Source: Ascaphus truei
Taxonomy: Eukaryota > Chordata > Amphibia > Anura > Ascaphidae
Direction: 5' to 3'
NCBI GenBank assembly: GCA_036426205.1
Contig: CM071579.1
Location: 18,462,893-18,526,892, forward strand
Length of the DNA: 64,000 nucleotides
This document shows positions 1 to 11,260 of the stretch, one piece after another. Under the pieces are notes generated by a model. The model had not been told where the DNA came from and searched no databases. It saw only the letters and a list, made by a program, of their open reading frames with translations. Each line of letters opens with the position of its first letter. The stretch's first letter is position 1. The position numbers and the translations under genes are program-made.

Positions 1-8
1 AGAGAGAC

Positions 9-39
<31 letters not shown>

Positions 40-121
40 CAGAGAGAGACAGACACAGAGACAGATACAGAGAGAGACAGACACAGAGAGAGAGAGACAC
101 AGAGAGAGAGAGAGAGAGAGG
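1..121. repeat. (AGAC)n/(AG)n simple repeat
   Basis: An uninterrupted purine-rich microsatellite of AGAC and AG units runs from the window edge, so its true left end is not seen. It has no coding content. Confidence 0.95.
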
Positions 122-199
122 GGTTTGTGTGATGTCTCAGACTCTAAAAACAAACTTAACATATAGTACTGTAGATGTTAAGTATATTTATAGAGTCTG

Positions 200-295
200 T
201 TTCATCACACCAATCCTGTGGCGTAGCAGGTAGGGAATTGGTACTAGTATGTGAAAGGTCCTGGGTTCGATGCAGATTGTCTGATTGAAAACACC
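200..295 (+). repeat. possible tRNA-derived SINE head
   Basis: The stretch has a box-A-like TGGCGTAGCAGG followed about 35 bases later by a box-B-like GGGTTCGATGC, the internal promoter spacing of tRNA-derived SINEs. There is no cloverleaf good enough to call a tRNA gene. It abuts a minus-strand LINE fragment, so it may instead be flanking sequence of that LINE. Confidence 0.3.
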
Positions 296-480
296 AAATC
301 AATGGTAGATCTAGAAGCCCTGAAACCACAATGGGACTCTGGCAGAATCCATAGTCTACAGAGTACAACATGGGCAAATGCCTTTCCAATTGTGCTCAGA
401 CGCAAAATACCATGATTACTATTAGTTACTTCGGTCGCCTTTGTTCTTATACAGTGTTTTAATGTTCGCATCATGCATAA
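240..480 (-). mobile_element. LINE reverse transcriptase fragment
   Basis: The minus strand reads LSTIGKAFAHVVLCRL and then LPESHCGFRASRSTIDLVF, the fingers region of a non-LTR reverse transcriptase (the 'PESQCGFR..RSTID' block). The palm motifs with the catalytic aspartates are absent. With the fragments at 1361-1660 and 2160-2610 it keeps the order endonuclease, linker, reverse transcriptase on one strand, so the three are probably remains of one broken LINE. Clade not assigned. Confidence 0.65.
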
Positions 481-739
481 CTTGTGGCGCTACTCCTTGT
501 TTCCAACAGAGGATGAGAAGTTTGTGTTACTGATGGATTAATACCGACTTCCCACACTTGATCACTTCTGCTGGACTCCCATCTTTCTTTCCACTTTCCA
601 GATTGTCAATAACCTTATTGAGCAGTTTCTGTGAGTAGTAAGAAAAGTCTGTGCTCACTTTGTAAAGGAGGTTTCCTCCTATTTTATAGATGTGCTAATT
701 GTCTAAAGAGTTTCCCCTGGGTCGAAGTACATACGTAGA

Positions 740-1000
740 GATAAGACAACGATTATATAGGAGCTGCTGGGCAGCAGCACGATGCTGTGACATCACCGCT
801 ACGATCCGGCAAAGCGGCAAGTTGAACTGCAGACTGCAGGCAGCCGGAGGAGACAGGGAGTCGTGGCGGTGGCATGGCCATGAGCGGTTCTGCCTAATTA
901 GCTGAACCGGTCACGTGACGCGGCCGTCGCCTGCCAAGAATAAATTCCTCTGTCTCCTCTCCAGTTTGCCGCCCTGCAGTTCGGCGCTGCGCGCCCATCG
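740..1000. repeat. CpG-rich MITE-like segment
   Basis: A GC- and CpG-rich island in AT-rich surroundings. It contains 'gctgaaccggtcacgtgacg..gccgtcg', closely matching the interior of the MITE at 41284-42102 ('gctgaaccgctcacatgacaccgccgtcg'). Terminal inverted repeats were not resolved. It splits the minus-strand LINE remains on either side. Confidence 0.4.
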
Positions 1001-1360
1001 CGATAGGTATGTTTGGTTACATTGGATTTATGAACTTTTCAGCTGCGACGCCACCGGGCGATTTTAGGTATAATCACGGCCTAATAAAGCAGGCAGACCA
1101 CACACTCAAGGAAGCGATTCAGCAACTTTCTGCCCTATGTGGTCATATAGACAAATGTATTGCATTTATTGCATAGTTTGTGATGAGAGCTGTTTCAGTG
1201 ACCTTATATTCCTTTGGGTAGATCCCAAGGAAGTGCACAACCCATCTTTCCAGGGTGTTATCTTTAGAGTTGGGCCTATAGCTATTTTGAGGTCATCCTA
1301 TATTCCTCTAATTTATCCTATGTCCGATGCAGATTGTATTTGTGTGCATAGCTTCAACAA

Positions 1361-1660
1361 TTAGTTGTTAGTACAGCGTCTTGAGGTCTGTTGAAGTTCA
1401 CTTTTTTTCTTTCCACGGTTCAAGAAACATTTGGTCTGTGAAGTTCTTCTTGTACTGAAGGAGAGAAGTTTGTATTGCTTTGATAAGCGGTGTAATTTCA
1501 TGTAAGGACGCCTATAACCAGTCCGGTTTTTATGGATCATTGTTTTCGGACTATCCCATTTTTCTTCTGCAGTCTTGCATAAGGGTAGATCAGCAATGGT
1601 CTCTTCTAAAGCCTCCATACAAAGAGTTTTCACATGAATATTTGTACACATTGTGTTAAA
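1361..1660 (-). mobile_element. LINE linker fragment between endonuclease and RT
   Basis: A minus-strand open stretch reads EALEETIADLPLCKTAEEKWD and IHKNRTGYRRPY, the type of segment that joins endonuclease and reverse transcriptase in non-LTR elements ('..EEKW..L...I...A'). It has the same strand and the expected position between the fragments at 240-480 and 2160-2610. Non-functional. Confidence 0.5.
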
Positions 1661-1679
1661 GCTGCAGTTCAGTCTTTTT

Positions 1680-2160
1680 TTTATTTATTTTTTTAATTCA
1701 ATAGATACATGTGGGCAATCTCTAATTACCTAAAGAACTGTATAGCTGCCAGTCAATTCGTTCTCCATGTATTGATCGGCGAAATTTGGCGACATCTTTA
1801 GATATGGGATATGTTTTTCATCTGCTTCTGTCAGTCAGTGGAAGCTCATGAATATTCATGAGCACTCCTGCACTGACCTGTGCAAGAGGGAGGGCAGGGC
1901 TCACAAAGGGGTGTGACAGGACATGAAGGGGCAGTGCCTTAGTAAATGCTTGTTAAAATAGAATACAAGAAAATTGGTCTTTCAAAGTTGTTTTTTTAAA
2001 AACAGAAAATGCTAAAAGTATTTTTTCTTACTACAGAACTGATTTATTAAAAAAAAAACACACATGCAGGATATTGACTGAGCTGCAGCTTTAATATGGG
2101 CAATGCTTTTGCGCTTGATATTAGACAATATCTTAATCTGGAATTACTTTTGTTGATTAC
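1680..2160. repeat. unclassified repeat with perfect 20-bp palindrome
   Basis: Positions 1843-1862 form a perfect palindrome, GCTCATGAATATTCATGAGC, followed by 'actcctgcactgacctgtgcaagag'. The flanks are AT-rich with A and T runs. No coding potential. It separates the linker and endonuclease pieces of the decayed LINE. Confidence 0.45.
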
Positions 2161-2610
2161 AAGTGAATGGTCAGTCTACACCGTGAAATGTGCAAGTAAT
2201 GATGCACATTATTGATGTGAAACCATCTGGTGATGATGAAGTCCAGCTGGTGCCAGTTGCCAGATCTTGGGTGTCTCCATGATACTTTATGGCATGCTTA
2301 GTCTTCAAAAAGAGTTGTTAATACTCAGGCCATGATAGGCGCATAATTCTAGTAACCCCTGTCCATCATGCTAACCATGATGTGTGGACCAAAGCAGATT
2401 GATCGGGCTTCTCTGTCAGCACCAACCCTGACGTTAACATCTCCTAGGAGATATAAATCTTCTGTGTTGGGCATCATAATAATAGCACTATTAAGCTCAT
2501 CATACAATTGATCTTTAAACCTGAACATGAGTAGAGTGTTGCAGCATATGCACGCACAACACTATTATTCCTGTTCTGATGTTGACAAGCAGAGTGTTAA
2601 GATTCTCTCT
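2160..2610 (-). mobile_element. LINE endonuclease fragment
   Basis: Broken minus-strand frames contain FFKTKHAIKYHGDTQDLATG-like and 'SWTSSSP' strings, which match the C-terminal part of an APE-type endonuclease in which a T-F-F/K-T-K..K.SW.HPRS.H..QLD block is usual. Stops and frameshifts make it dead. Probably the 5' part of the element whose reverse transcriptase remnant lies at 240-480. Confidence 0.5.
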
Positions 2611-2929
2611 GAACCATTTGAAGGGTTTTTTTTTACTTAAGGTGTTTTTGATGTCTTGGTTGTGATTGTGCTGGGTTAGCTTTTGATTGTCCAATGCAGT
2701 AACTATCTGAATCAGCCTGCATAGGGGGGCACAGGAGAAAAGAGGAAGGTGGTATCATTCCCAGGGAAGAGAGGCAGAACAAAAAAAGTGAACCCCAACA
2801 AAAAAAGAATAACAAGGGAAATAAAGACAAGCATGAGACAAATAAAAAGAACATAGATATGAAAAAAAAAAATCAAACAAACAAATACTGAAGAGGAAAA
2901 GAGAAAAGACATGCAGAAAATGTGCTAGA

Positions 2930-3505
2930 ACCCAGTGAGAGAGCGCCAACCTTCAGTCAGAGCGGCAGCCCTCAGTGAGAGAGTGCAAGCCCCCAGTGAG
3001 AGCGCCAGCCTTCAGTCAGAGCGGCAGCCCTCAGTGAGAGAGTGCCAACACCCAGTGAGAAAGTGCCAGCCCCCAGTGACAGCATCAGCCCTCAGTGAGA
3101 TCCAGCCCCCAGTATCCAGTCAGAGCGCCAGCCTTTAGTCAGAGAGTGCCAGTCCCCAGTGAGAGTGCCATCCCCCAGTGAGAGAGAGTGCCAACCCCCA
3201 GTGAGAGAGAGCGTTAGCCCTCCAGTGAGAAAGCATCAGCCACCAGTGAGAGAGCGCCAGCCTCCAGTGAGAGATCCAGCCCCCAGCGAGAACACTAGTC
3301 TCCAGTCAGAGCGCCAGCTTCGAGTGAGAGCGCCAGCCCCGAGTGAGCGCCAGCCCCCAGTGAGAAAGCTCCAGTCTCCAGTGAGAGAGCCCCTAGTGAG
3401 AAACCTCCAGTCTCCAGTGAGAGAAATCCAGCCCCCAGTGAAAGCGCCAGTGTCCAGTGAGAGTGCCAGCCCCAATGAGAGCGCCAGTCCCAACAGTCTC
3501 AACAG
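2930..3505. repeat. decayed minisatellite, ~18-25 bp units
   Basis: Imperfect tandem copies built on 'cccccagtgagagagcgccag' run for about 570 bases. The open frames across it on both strands are artefacts of the period. The same units reappear at 14212-14275, immediately after the 3' end of the LINE that follows. The LINE therefore appears to interrupt this array. Confidence 0.85.
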
Positions 3506-4250
3506 TTAAGGAGTATGTAACTCATAAAGTACAGGAGCAGGAAGAGACTATGCAAAACATGTTCCTGCATATAGAGGACCTGGATAATAGAGGGAGACGT
3601 TCTAACATAAGAATTAGGGGTATACCCGAAACAGTAGAACGCCAAGAGCTGGTCCCATACCTACAAAAGCTATTCTCCCATGGGACTGATGAATCACAGG
3701 AACGGACCTGGAAGATGGACAGGGCACACAGAGCGCTTAGACCCAGACCATCAGATCCCCCGAGAGACACTGTAATTAAAATGCAAGACTTTACTGACAA
3801 GGAGGTCATTGTGCAAAAGGCCAGAGACATTAACAATATAGATTTTGATGGGGCCAAGATCCAGCTGCATAACAATTTCTCCAAGTTAACCCTGCAGCAC
3901 CGTTGATAAATTAGGGAAATTACTGTGCACCTTCAAAAAGACAACATGAGATACAAATGGGGATTTCCTACCAAACTGATTGTTATACAACAAGGGAAAG
4001 TTTCTGTCCTCAGGCACGGAGAAAACCCCACTAACTTTTTTGAAAGACTTAATATTCCAGGACCCAAAGCAAGTAAAGAATCACAGGACTCCGCCACGCC
4101 AGGAACCACCCGATTCCACCCAGAGCGGAGAGGACAACAATGGGTTGGCGTGGGCAGTAAGAAGAACAAAAATCCCAACGATAACAGCGTTCAACAGAAC
4201 AGGGACAGGAAGAGCCTGTAGAATGAAACAGAGACCACCGAGTGAAGAAG
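3505..4250 (+). pseudogene. L1/Tx1-type LINE ORF1 (broken)
   Basis: ORF1 of an L1-like retrotransposon encodes an RNA-binding chaperone of the element RNP. Here a coiled-coil-like start (VQEQEETMQNMFLHIEDLDN) leads into RRSNIRIRGIPE and the RAHRALRP block, the RRM core of ORF1 proteins. After a stop at about 3904 and a frameshift the C-terminal domain resumes with the typical YKWGFPTKLIV. Residues before about 3505 come from the minisatellite. The interrupted frame makes it non-functional. ORF2 follows from 5820 on the same strand. Confidence 0.85.
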
Positions 4251-4289
4251 AGTAATTATTGTAATATAATGGAGATTTTTGACTATGTA

Positions 4290-4915
4290 CTTTTATGTCC
4301 GACTGTCAGACTAGAGGTCCGAACTACGCAATGTGGTGGACATATGCCGATATGACTATAACTCACAAACTGTAACGTTGCTGACTGCAAACAGGATACG
4401 GACACGCAGGGCAGAGGTAGGGAGTAATAAAGCAACCTTGGCCTGGGATCAGAGGCCTGGGATGCTAGGGTAATCAGGTACGTTCCGAGGTCGAGGCAGG
4501 TGGCAGGCAAAGGGTAGTCAAGTCCGGTTCCGAGGTCGTGGCAGGCGGCAGGCAGGGGGTAGTCAGATTCAATTCCAAGGTCAAGACAGGCAGCAGGCAA
4601 AACAAAGGCATGCGGGAGCTCAGAAAGGACAAGGTAACCAGTACTTTGCACGAGCAAAGACTAGTAGCAACTGCCTGTCTTTTAAATGCCAGAGGCAGCT
4701 GCTTGAAATGACAATCAAAGAGAGGCTGGTTTCCTGTCAGGGGAGTAAGGGCAGGATTTGGCAAGAAGCAAGATGGCTGTGGTAGTTTTGGACCAGATAT
4801 CACTTCCTGTCAACATTCATCCTGAATGTTCAGATAGATCCCTTAAACAAACTAAATGCCTTTGCAAGAGCAAAAGACAAAGTGTAATAGTATCTGACAG
4901 TTCACAGGTTTAGAA
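4290..4915. repeat. inserted repeat with 45-bp tandem units
   Basis: Between LINE ORF1 and ORF2. From about 4488 to 4600 two and a half copies of a 45-base unit occur ('ggtcgaggcaggtggcagg', then 'ggtcgtggcaggcggcagg', then 'ggtcaagacaggcagcagg'). The surrounding sequence is GC-richer than the LINE and has no credible frame. It resembles the 12750-13060 segment in style (repeated 'ggtc...' phrases), so both may come from one retroelement family. Class not determined. Confidence 0.45.
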
Positions 4916-5823
4916 AGGGTTCTTCCTCTTTTTCTTCTGTTGATAGTTCAGATTAGAGATAATTATGGGAGGACGATGTTTTTCTAGATTAGTTTATGAA
5001 GATGTCTATAGTAATGCTGTGATTTTATTACAGATGTATTATGGATAATAAATTAAGGGTTCGATGTCGCCTTAACATTAAGTTTGAGGGATAAGATAAG
5101 AAATTGAAAAAAGAGAGTAGATAGAAGACTGATTTTGCTGCCCCCCCTAAACCCTCCCTATTTTTTCCTCCCCTCCCCACCCTTCCCCCAACCCCCTCCC
5201 CTGTGGACAAGGAATGGCTGGACCGCCTGGGCTTGCGCACTCGCCTCCCCTCCTATATCTCCACACCAGGACTGGTATGGGCACGTGGCTCTGTCTGCTA
5301 GCAATCTGAGTAGATAAGTAGCGGAGCCACCCATTTCGAGAGAATAGGTTAGGTTGGGAGGTCTTGAGAAATGGGGGACCAAAAGGCTGATCCCAATTTT
5401 TGGTTAATTGTGTATTTATATGTGTATGTGTTTTTATGTATTTTTTTATAACTTGTATTTTATTGAGATATTTGTACAGGAAATACAATAAAACATACGT
5501 TGCATAGTAACTTTGAGCATCGCAGTAAAATAAATACAATCTTTGAAACATACTGTGTTGTGTATAAAATGGGGGTTCCACGACTTTTCGCGCCCTACCG
5601 TTGTATTTTTGTATTTTTGACTGTTTTTCTTTTTCTATAACAAGTCAACTATCGCAGGGAGAAATTATCCAAAAGTTTACTTGGCAGATGATGGTCGAGG
5701 GTAAGGTGGTTCTAAAGAAGGTAAGAAGGTAAGAAGGTTGGAGTAAAAAACAAACTGAGGTTGGCTGCTAACCATCACTACGAACCCAAACACCACAACA
5801 AACATGACATATAGGATAGGCAC
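4916..5823 (+). other. LINE inter-ORF region, no gene
   Basis: AT-rich sequence with a C-rich tract at 5140-5200 and nothing coding. It is probably the spacer between ORF1 and ORF2 of the L1/Tx1 LINE, perhaps with small insertions. ORF2 similarity begins at about 5800. Confidence 0.4.
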
Positions 5824-6185
5824 TTGAATGTAAAGGGGCTAAACTCACCGGTAAAAAGGAGACGGGCCCTTGAAGAGAAAAAAAAGATGAAAAACTATGT
5901 AATGTTTATACAGGAACCGCATTTTAAAAGCGATAAAGAACTGAGAATGATCAATAAAGACATTGTACAAAATTTCTATAGCTCATCAAGAGATAAGAAA
6001 AACGGGGTGGGAATTCTGCGTAGCAAGAATTTTAAGCTGCAGGTTATCACCACGAAGAAATATATAGAAGGTAGATATATAATGATCAAATGGAAGATAA
6101 AGGAGAAGAAGGTTACCTTAGCAAATATATATGCCCCCAACGTTGGGCAGGCAGATTTTTTAGAGGAAGTGCTGGCAATAACTGA
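5824..6185 (+). pseudogene. LINE ORF2, endonuclease N-terminal part
   Basis: The frame opens NVKGLNSPVKRRRALEEKKK and continues with FIQEPHFK and ANIYAPN, the first three conserved blocks of the APE-type endonuclease of L1/Tx1 elements (N, the E of QE.H, and the Y/N of IYAPN). An unrelated repeat interrupts it at about 6185. The domain resumes at 6553. Confidence 0.88.
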
Positions 6186-6552
6186 TGTGTTTAGAGAAGG
6201 AGCTCTATATCCACCCCAGTGTACATCTGCGTTGCCCCAAAGGCGGACAACCTTTGGTGCAGCCGAAGGGCAGCCAAAGGGTGTGAGCCGTTTGCTGATG
6301 TTTGGTGATGTTAAAGCTGCTCTATTTCAATCTGAAATTCACAAACCCTTTATCCCCTGTACCCAATTCTCCAACTCTATCTGTCCATGAAATGCCTGTG
6401 AATTCACTGTATAACTATGTGCTCTTATTGTAACAATGTATTTTTTTTTATAACTCTATGCCCAGGACATACTTGAAAATGGGAGGTAACTCTCAATGTA
6501 TTACTTCCGGGTAAAACATTTTTTATAAATAAATAAATATAAATAAATAAAT
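6185..6552. mobile_element. frog repeat inserted in LINE ORF2, (AAAT)n tail
   Basis: A non-coding block splits the endonuclease exactly before the GGDFN motif. It ends in 'tcaatgtattacttccggg', then 'taaaaca..', then an (AAAT)n run at 6525-6552, which marks its 3' end as a retroposed sequence on the plus strand. The source family is not named here. Confidence 0.65.
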
Positions 6553-7380
6553 CTGGGTGGTGATTTTAATATTGCACTAAACCCGGTGTTAGATAATTCT
6601 AAAGGACATACAAAAGTGAGCAAAAACAGACAACATTTATAAATAAAATATTGAATTAACCGGCATTGGTTGATGCCTGGAGAGTTTTGAACCCGTCAGG
6701 AAGAGATTACATTTATTACTCACACCCACATGATAGCTACTCTAGAGTAGATTATCTTTTTAGAGACCTGATTAATGCGAGTAAAATACGGAAAGTCAAT
6801 ATTGGTAATATTACATGGTCAGACCATGCACCAGTAACTCTAGAAATTGATTTGGGTGGGGGGGGGGTCTATAAAGAAAGGTGAGTGGACATGGAGATTG
6901 AATGAGTCTTTACTGAAAAACAGTAATGTAGTATTAGTGATTGAGGATGCTCTTAAAAATTATTTCGCAGAAAATAATGTAAGGAATATTTCGCCAGCAA
7001 TACTGTGGGAAGCTCATAAAAGTGTTATAAGGGGAGTGTTTATTCAGCAAGCCTCCCTCAGGAAAAAACTAAGAGAAATTATAAAATTAAGCAAGCTAAT
7101 CCAAGACCTTGAAACAAAACATAAGAGGGCAGCAGATAAGGAGATATTGGCGGAACTAATAACAGCAAGAGGAAAATTCAATTTGTTAGCAACTCAAAAA
7201 ATAGAAAAGTCATTGACTTGGCTTAACATAAATATTATGAGAAAGGTAACAAAATGGAGAGACTGTTAGCCAATCAGTTAAAGCAGAAGCAGAGCCAATA
7301 TAATATCAGCAAAATTCAGAAGCAGGATGGGGTAGTGTCATAGGATCCAAACGTTATTAAAGAAGAGTTTAGACCAGGCC
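6553..7380 (+). pseudogene. LINE ORF2, endonuclease C-terminal part and linker
   Basis: The sequence resumes with GGDFNIAL, then VDAWRVLNPSGRDYIYYSHPH, SRVDYLF and ITWSDHAPV, the D-x-N, SR-D and SDH catalytic blocks of an APE endonuclease. A one-base slip in the G run near 6857 shifts the frame. The helical linker (ASLRKKLREIIKLSKLIQDLE) follows up to about 7270 and fades at 7375, where a further insertion starts. Confidence 0.85.
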
Positions 7381-7384
7381 TGCA

Positions 7385-7475
7385 CAACTCGTAAAGCAAG
7401 AAGGGCCGAAATGCTCCAAGGAAAAAAAATTTGGGCCGCACGGGTAAAATCATCATCATCATCATCATCTCTCCT
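7385..7475. repeat. MITE-like end and (ATC)n microsatellite
   Basis: The phrase 'aggcctgcacaactcgtaaagcaagaagggccg' resembles a hAT-type MITE terminus. An (ATC)n run at 7446-7472 follows. This is the left border of the large insertion that splits LINE ORF2. Confidence 0.4.
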
Positions 7476-7479
7476 CCAG

Positions 7480-8565
7480 CACCTCTCATCATCATCCTCA
7501 TATCTCCCCCAGAACCCCTCACTATCAACCTTTGCGATACTCCCCATCTATCTCTCATACCCCCATCTCTCCCCCTCACCCACACACATAATACTCCCTC
7601 TCCACAAACACACAATACCCCACTGCACACCACACACATCCCACCCCCCCTAAACCTCACATCCTTCTCCCCCCGTGACCTCACATCACTCTCCCCCCCT
7701 GACACCGCACACTACTATTTTCCCCCCTGCCCAAACCAGCATCTCCCCCCCTACTCCTCACACAATCTCCCCCCCTGAAACTCCACACCACTCTCCCCCC
7801 CCTACACCTCACATCCCTCTCCCCCCCTGCACCTCACATCACTCTCCCCCCTGCACTCACATCACTCTCACCCGCACCTACGCCACTCTCCCCGCACCTC
7901 CACCTCATCCACTCTCCCCCTCTCAACTATCACTCCCCCCCGTGCACCTCACGATCACTCTCCCCCCCTGTCACCTCACATCACTTCTCCCCCACTGCAC
8001 CTCACATCACTCTTCCCCCTGCACTCACTCACTCTCCCCCCCTGCACCACATCACTCCCCCCCCTGCACCTCACATCACTCTCCCCCCCTGCACCCCTCA
8101 ATCACTCTCCCCCCTGCACCTCACATCATCCCCCCCTGACCTCACATCATCTCCCCCCTTCACCTACCATCACTCTCCCCCTGCACCTCAATCACTCTCC
8201 CCTTGCACCTCACATCACTCCTCCCCCCCTGCACTCACCATCACTCACCCCCTGCACCTCACATCACTCTCCCCCTGCACCTCCATCACCCCACCTGCAC
8301 CTCCAATCACCCCCCCTGCACCTCCAATCACCCCCCTGCACCTCCAATCAACCCCCCCTGCACCTCCAAACCACCCCCCTGCACCTCCAATCACCCCCCC
8401 CTCATGGACACCTCCACTCATGACACCCCTTCCAACCAATGACCCCCGCACCTCCAATGACCCCCCTGCACCTCAATGACCCCCTGCCACCTTGCACAAT
8501 CACCTCCAATCACCCCCCCTGCACCTCCAATCACCTCCCTGCACCTCCAATCACCCAAGGATCAG
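7480..8565. repeat. C-rich minisatellite (~24-bp units)
   Basis: About 1.1 kb of tandem units built on 'cacctcacatcactctcccc', shortening to 'cacctccaatcacccccctg' after 8280. The plus strand is almost free of G. All open frames here (proline, histidine, serine and threonine repeats) are artefacts of the period. It adjoins a G-rich array at 8640-9200. Confidence 0.95.
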
Positions 8566-8639
8566 GAAACTTATCTCAATATATGTCAGAAGCCAGTGGT
8601 GGGATTTCAAAAATTTTAGCAACAAGCCCTCTCTCACCA

Positions 8640-9205
8640 GGGGGGGGGGAGGCGGGGAAGACTGGGTGATAAGGAGACAGGGGGAGAGAGACGGGGAGAG
8701 AGACGGGGGAAAGAGACGGAGGGAAAGAGAGACCGGGGGGGTGGGGGGGGAGAAGAGAGACCATGGAGGGGAGAAGAGAGACCAGGGAGGGGGGAAGAGA
8801 CGAGACGCGGTAGGGGGAAAGAGACCAGAGTGGTGGATCATTAGAACGAGGGTGGAGAGAGACCGGGGGGGGGGGGGGGGGGGAGGGGGAAGAGACAGGG
8901 GGGGAGGGGGAAGAGACAGGGGGGGAAAGAGAGACGGGGGGGGAAGAGAGACCAGGGAGGGGGGAGTGAGAGACCAGAGAGGGGGGAGTGAGAGACCAGG
9001 GAGGGGGGAGTGAGAGACCAGAGAGGGGGGAAGAGACTAAGGAGGGGAAAGACATGGGGGGGAGGAGCAAAGCAACCAGGGGGGGAGAAGAGGGACCAGG
9101 AGGGGAGCAGAGACGGGGGAGGGGGGAGAAAGAGACCAGGGGGGGAGAGAGAGACCAGGGGTGGAGAGAGAGACCAGGATGGGGAGAGAGACCAGGGGTC
9201 CCAGT
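8640..9205. repeat. G-rich purine minisatellite
   Basis: About 560 bases of units such as 'gggggggaagagagaccagg', with G runs up to about 17 (8864-8883). The plus strand is nearly all purine with scattered 'acc'. It is close to the complement in composition of the C-rich array just upstream and has many potential G-quadruplex runs. It is not coding. Confidence 0.95.
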
Positions 9206-10300
9206 GCAATGCAATGCCCAAAAGTGCAACGCAATTACAAATGTGAAACATTTGAAGTTTTTTTCTGGCAGCTGGAACAGCGTGCTGGGGAGACTCGGGG
9301 GGTGAGGGGTTTCCCGGTGGTTCAACTGAGTGACTGCAGCACTTACCTGGTAGTCAGAAACTTGTTCTCAGCGGAGCAGCAGCAGGCAGGTTCTATCATT
9401 CTTTAAGCTCTTGCTGGAGTGATGCCAGGGTTCAACAGCTTGTGTAACTGGGCATACTCTGACCCCCCCCCCATACCCGAGTTGGCGCCATGAAGGTGAA
9501 GAAGGTGTTAGAGGCAGAACGGAGGCTGAGTGCTTCTCCACATGGGGTCTAAGCAGCAGCAGGACACAGAGCGGAGTTCTTAAAGAGGAGGGGGGAAGGT
9601 AGCCGGTTCTGCGAACTAAGAGAATTTTAGGCACCGGTTCTCCAGAGCCGGTGCGAACCGGCAGAATCCCTCTACTGTCAGGACTGTTTCTTTGGACTAC
9701 GCTGAACTTCAAAAGGGACTTACTTGGGGCGGGGGTCCATCCTGGATAGCCCACTCAAGATGTCAATTGTTTTAATCAAATTTTATAGACATGGTCTGGG
9801 GAGAGGAGCTTCAAAGCCTCTCTACAAGGGGTGGGCTTATGCTGGTGCCATGAGGAAAGAATGTTTTTAAATCAGGGAAAAAGATTTTAAAAATCAGATC
9901 TCACCAGAGGCATGCTTTGAACAAAGTACGTGAGACCTCCTGTTCTGAGCCAGTGGCCTCTCTGGGGAAAATCCATAGCATTTGGTAAAGTATAGGATTT
10001 TCTGTTTCTGTTTTCTACTTTTATTTTAAGAAGCTATTCTGCCTTATATGGTAACTGTATGTTTTTTTTGTAATACCTTTTCTGTAACCTAAGCACTGTA
10101 TTTTTATATATATTAAAACATTGAAAAAGTAATGCTTTGGGCTCTGAGTGAACTGATTGCAAGCTCTGGAGAAAGAAATTACGATTCAGACACATTTAGC
10201 TACAACTGATTTTGGTGTGTTAAAGTGCATAGTTTTTTAATATAAAAAAAGGGACCTGGGGCCCTGGCAAATATTAATCTGATATCTTTTATCATATTTG
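9206..10300. other. unclassified inserted repeat sequence
   Basis: No credible coding frame. A GC-rich part (9290-9760) passes into AT-rich sequence with an AATAAA-like 'tattaaaaca' near 10111. It belongs to the compound insertion that separates the linker and reverse-transcriptase parts of the LINE. Confidence 0.4.
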
Positions 10301-10710
10301 CATACCTCAGGTGGTGGCAGTGAATAGTTATGATTTGCAATTGAGTAGGGGTTAATATTAACTCACTGTTTCCTTGCGGAGGAGAAAGGTGGGGCGGCTA
10401 GAGTAGCCTTGTGTATTAACCCTGGTTGCATATCTAAGTCACATGTTCACTTGTGTGCTGTTCGTGGCGGTGGTATATTGGGACAGATTGGGGAGAGATA
10501 CAACTTATTTGAGGGACCTTTGCGGGGTGAAGAGTGAGGCAGCTTGCGGGTTGTGTATTGATCCTTGATCCTATAGAGGAGATATTGTCCATTTGATGGA
10601 CCTTTGCGGAGGTGAAAAGTGGGAGCGCTTGCGAGCGTCAGTATTAACCCTTGTCCCGTATGCAGGTCGCGGGTTAGCTGGGTGTCGTACGTGACAGTGA
10701 TCAAACCGGA
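10300..10710. repeat. imperfect ~105-bp tandem repeat
   Basis: Three diverged copies share 'cctttgcgg.ggtgaa.agtg' and 'gtatt(a/g)a(t/c)cct' (around 10370-10425, 10500-10560 and 10595-10660). Each copy has a GC-rich core. It ends immediately before LINE coding similarity resumes at about 10733. It could be part of an LTR; no TATA box plus poly(A) pair was identified. Confidence 0.55.
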
Positions 10711-10732
10711 TTTATACCAAAAAGGGAAGCCA

Positions 10733-11260
10733 AGGATAACACTAGACCAATTATAAATATACCGAACCAGATTAATAAAACAGACTCCAGCTATGATATT
10801 ATCTATAGATTCAGAAAAGGCATTCGATAGAGTGAAATGGAATTTTATGTTTAAAATGCTGGAACATATAGGAACGGGGGTATGTTTAGGTAGTATATAA
10901 ATACACCATATAGCAATCCGTCAGCAAGGGTCAAGGTAAGTGGGCAGGTCTCACACTCATTTAAAATATTTAATGGTACGAGACAGGGATGCCCTTTGTC
11001 ATCTTTGCACTAATAATGGAGCCATTAGCAGAATCAATAAGGAATCATCCAGATATTGTGGGATTTAAAATATGTGAGAAAGAACATAAGATCACATTAT
11101 ATGCAGATGATGTTCTTCTGATAATAACCAACCCTCTGGTTTTGTTGCCAAGTATAATGAATGTTCTGGGCAAATATAGTCTAGCATCTCATTTAAAAAT
11201 CAACTTAACAAAAACAAAGGCTCTAAACATAAGTCTTCCGTCAGAGTTGGCGGTCTAAGT
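10733..11260 (+). pseudogene. LINE ORF2 reverse transcriptase core (broken)
   Basis: After a frameshift the sequence reads LSIDSEKAFDRVKWNF (first catalytic aspartate), FNGTRQGCPLSS (the GTRQGCPLSP motif), IMEPLAESIRNHPDI and LYADDVLLII (the YADD catalytic pair), then LKINLTKTKALNI. The order and spacing are those of L1/Tx1 reverse transcriptase. Stops near 10900 and 10937 and lost bases break it. Sequence divergence suggests a long-dead copy, unlike the L1 at 17121-19959. Confidence 0.9.

Noticed and set aside
216..290. tRNA gene
   Set aside because: Box A and box B resemble a tRNA, but no acceptor stem or cloverleaf can be formed.
7411..9325. Many long proline-, serine- or glycine-rich open frames on both strands
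   Set aside because: They follow the period of the C-rich and G-rich satellites, have no varied sequence and occur in several frames at once.
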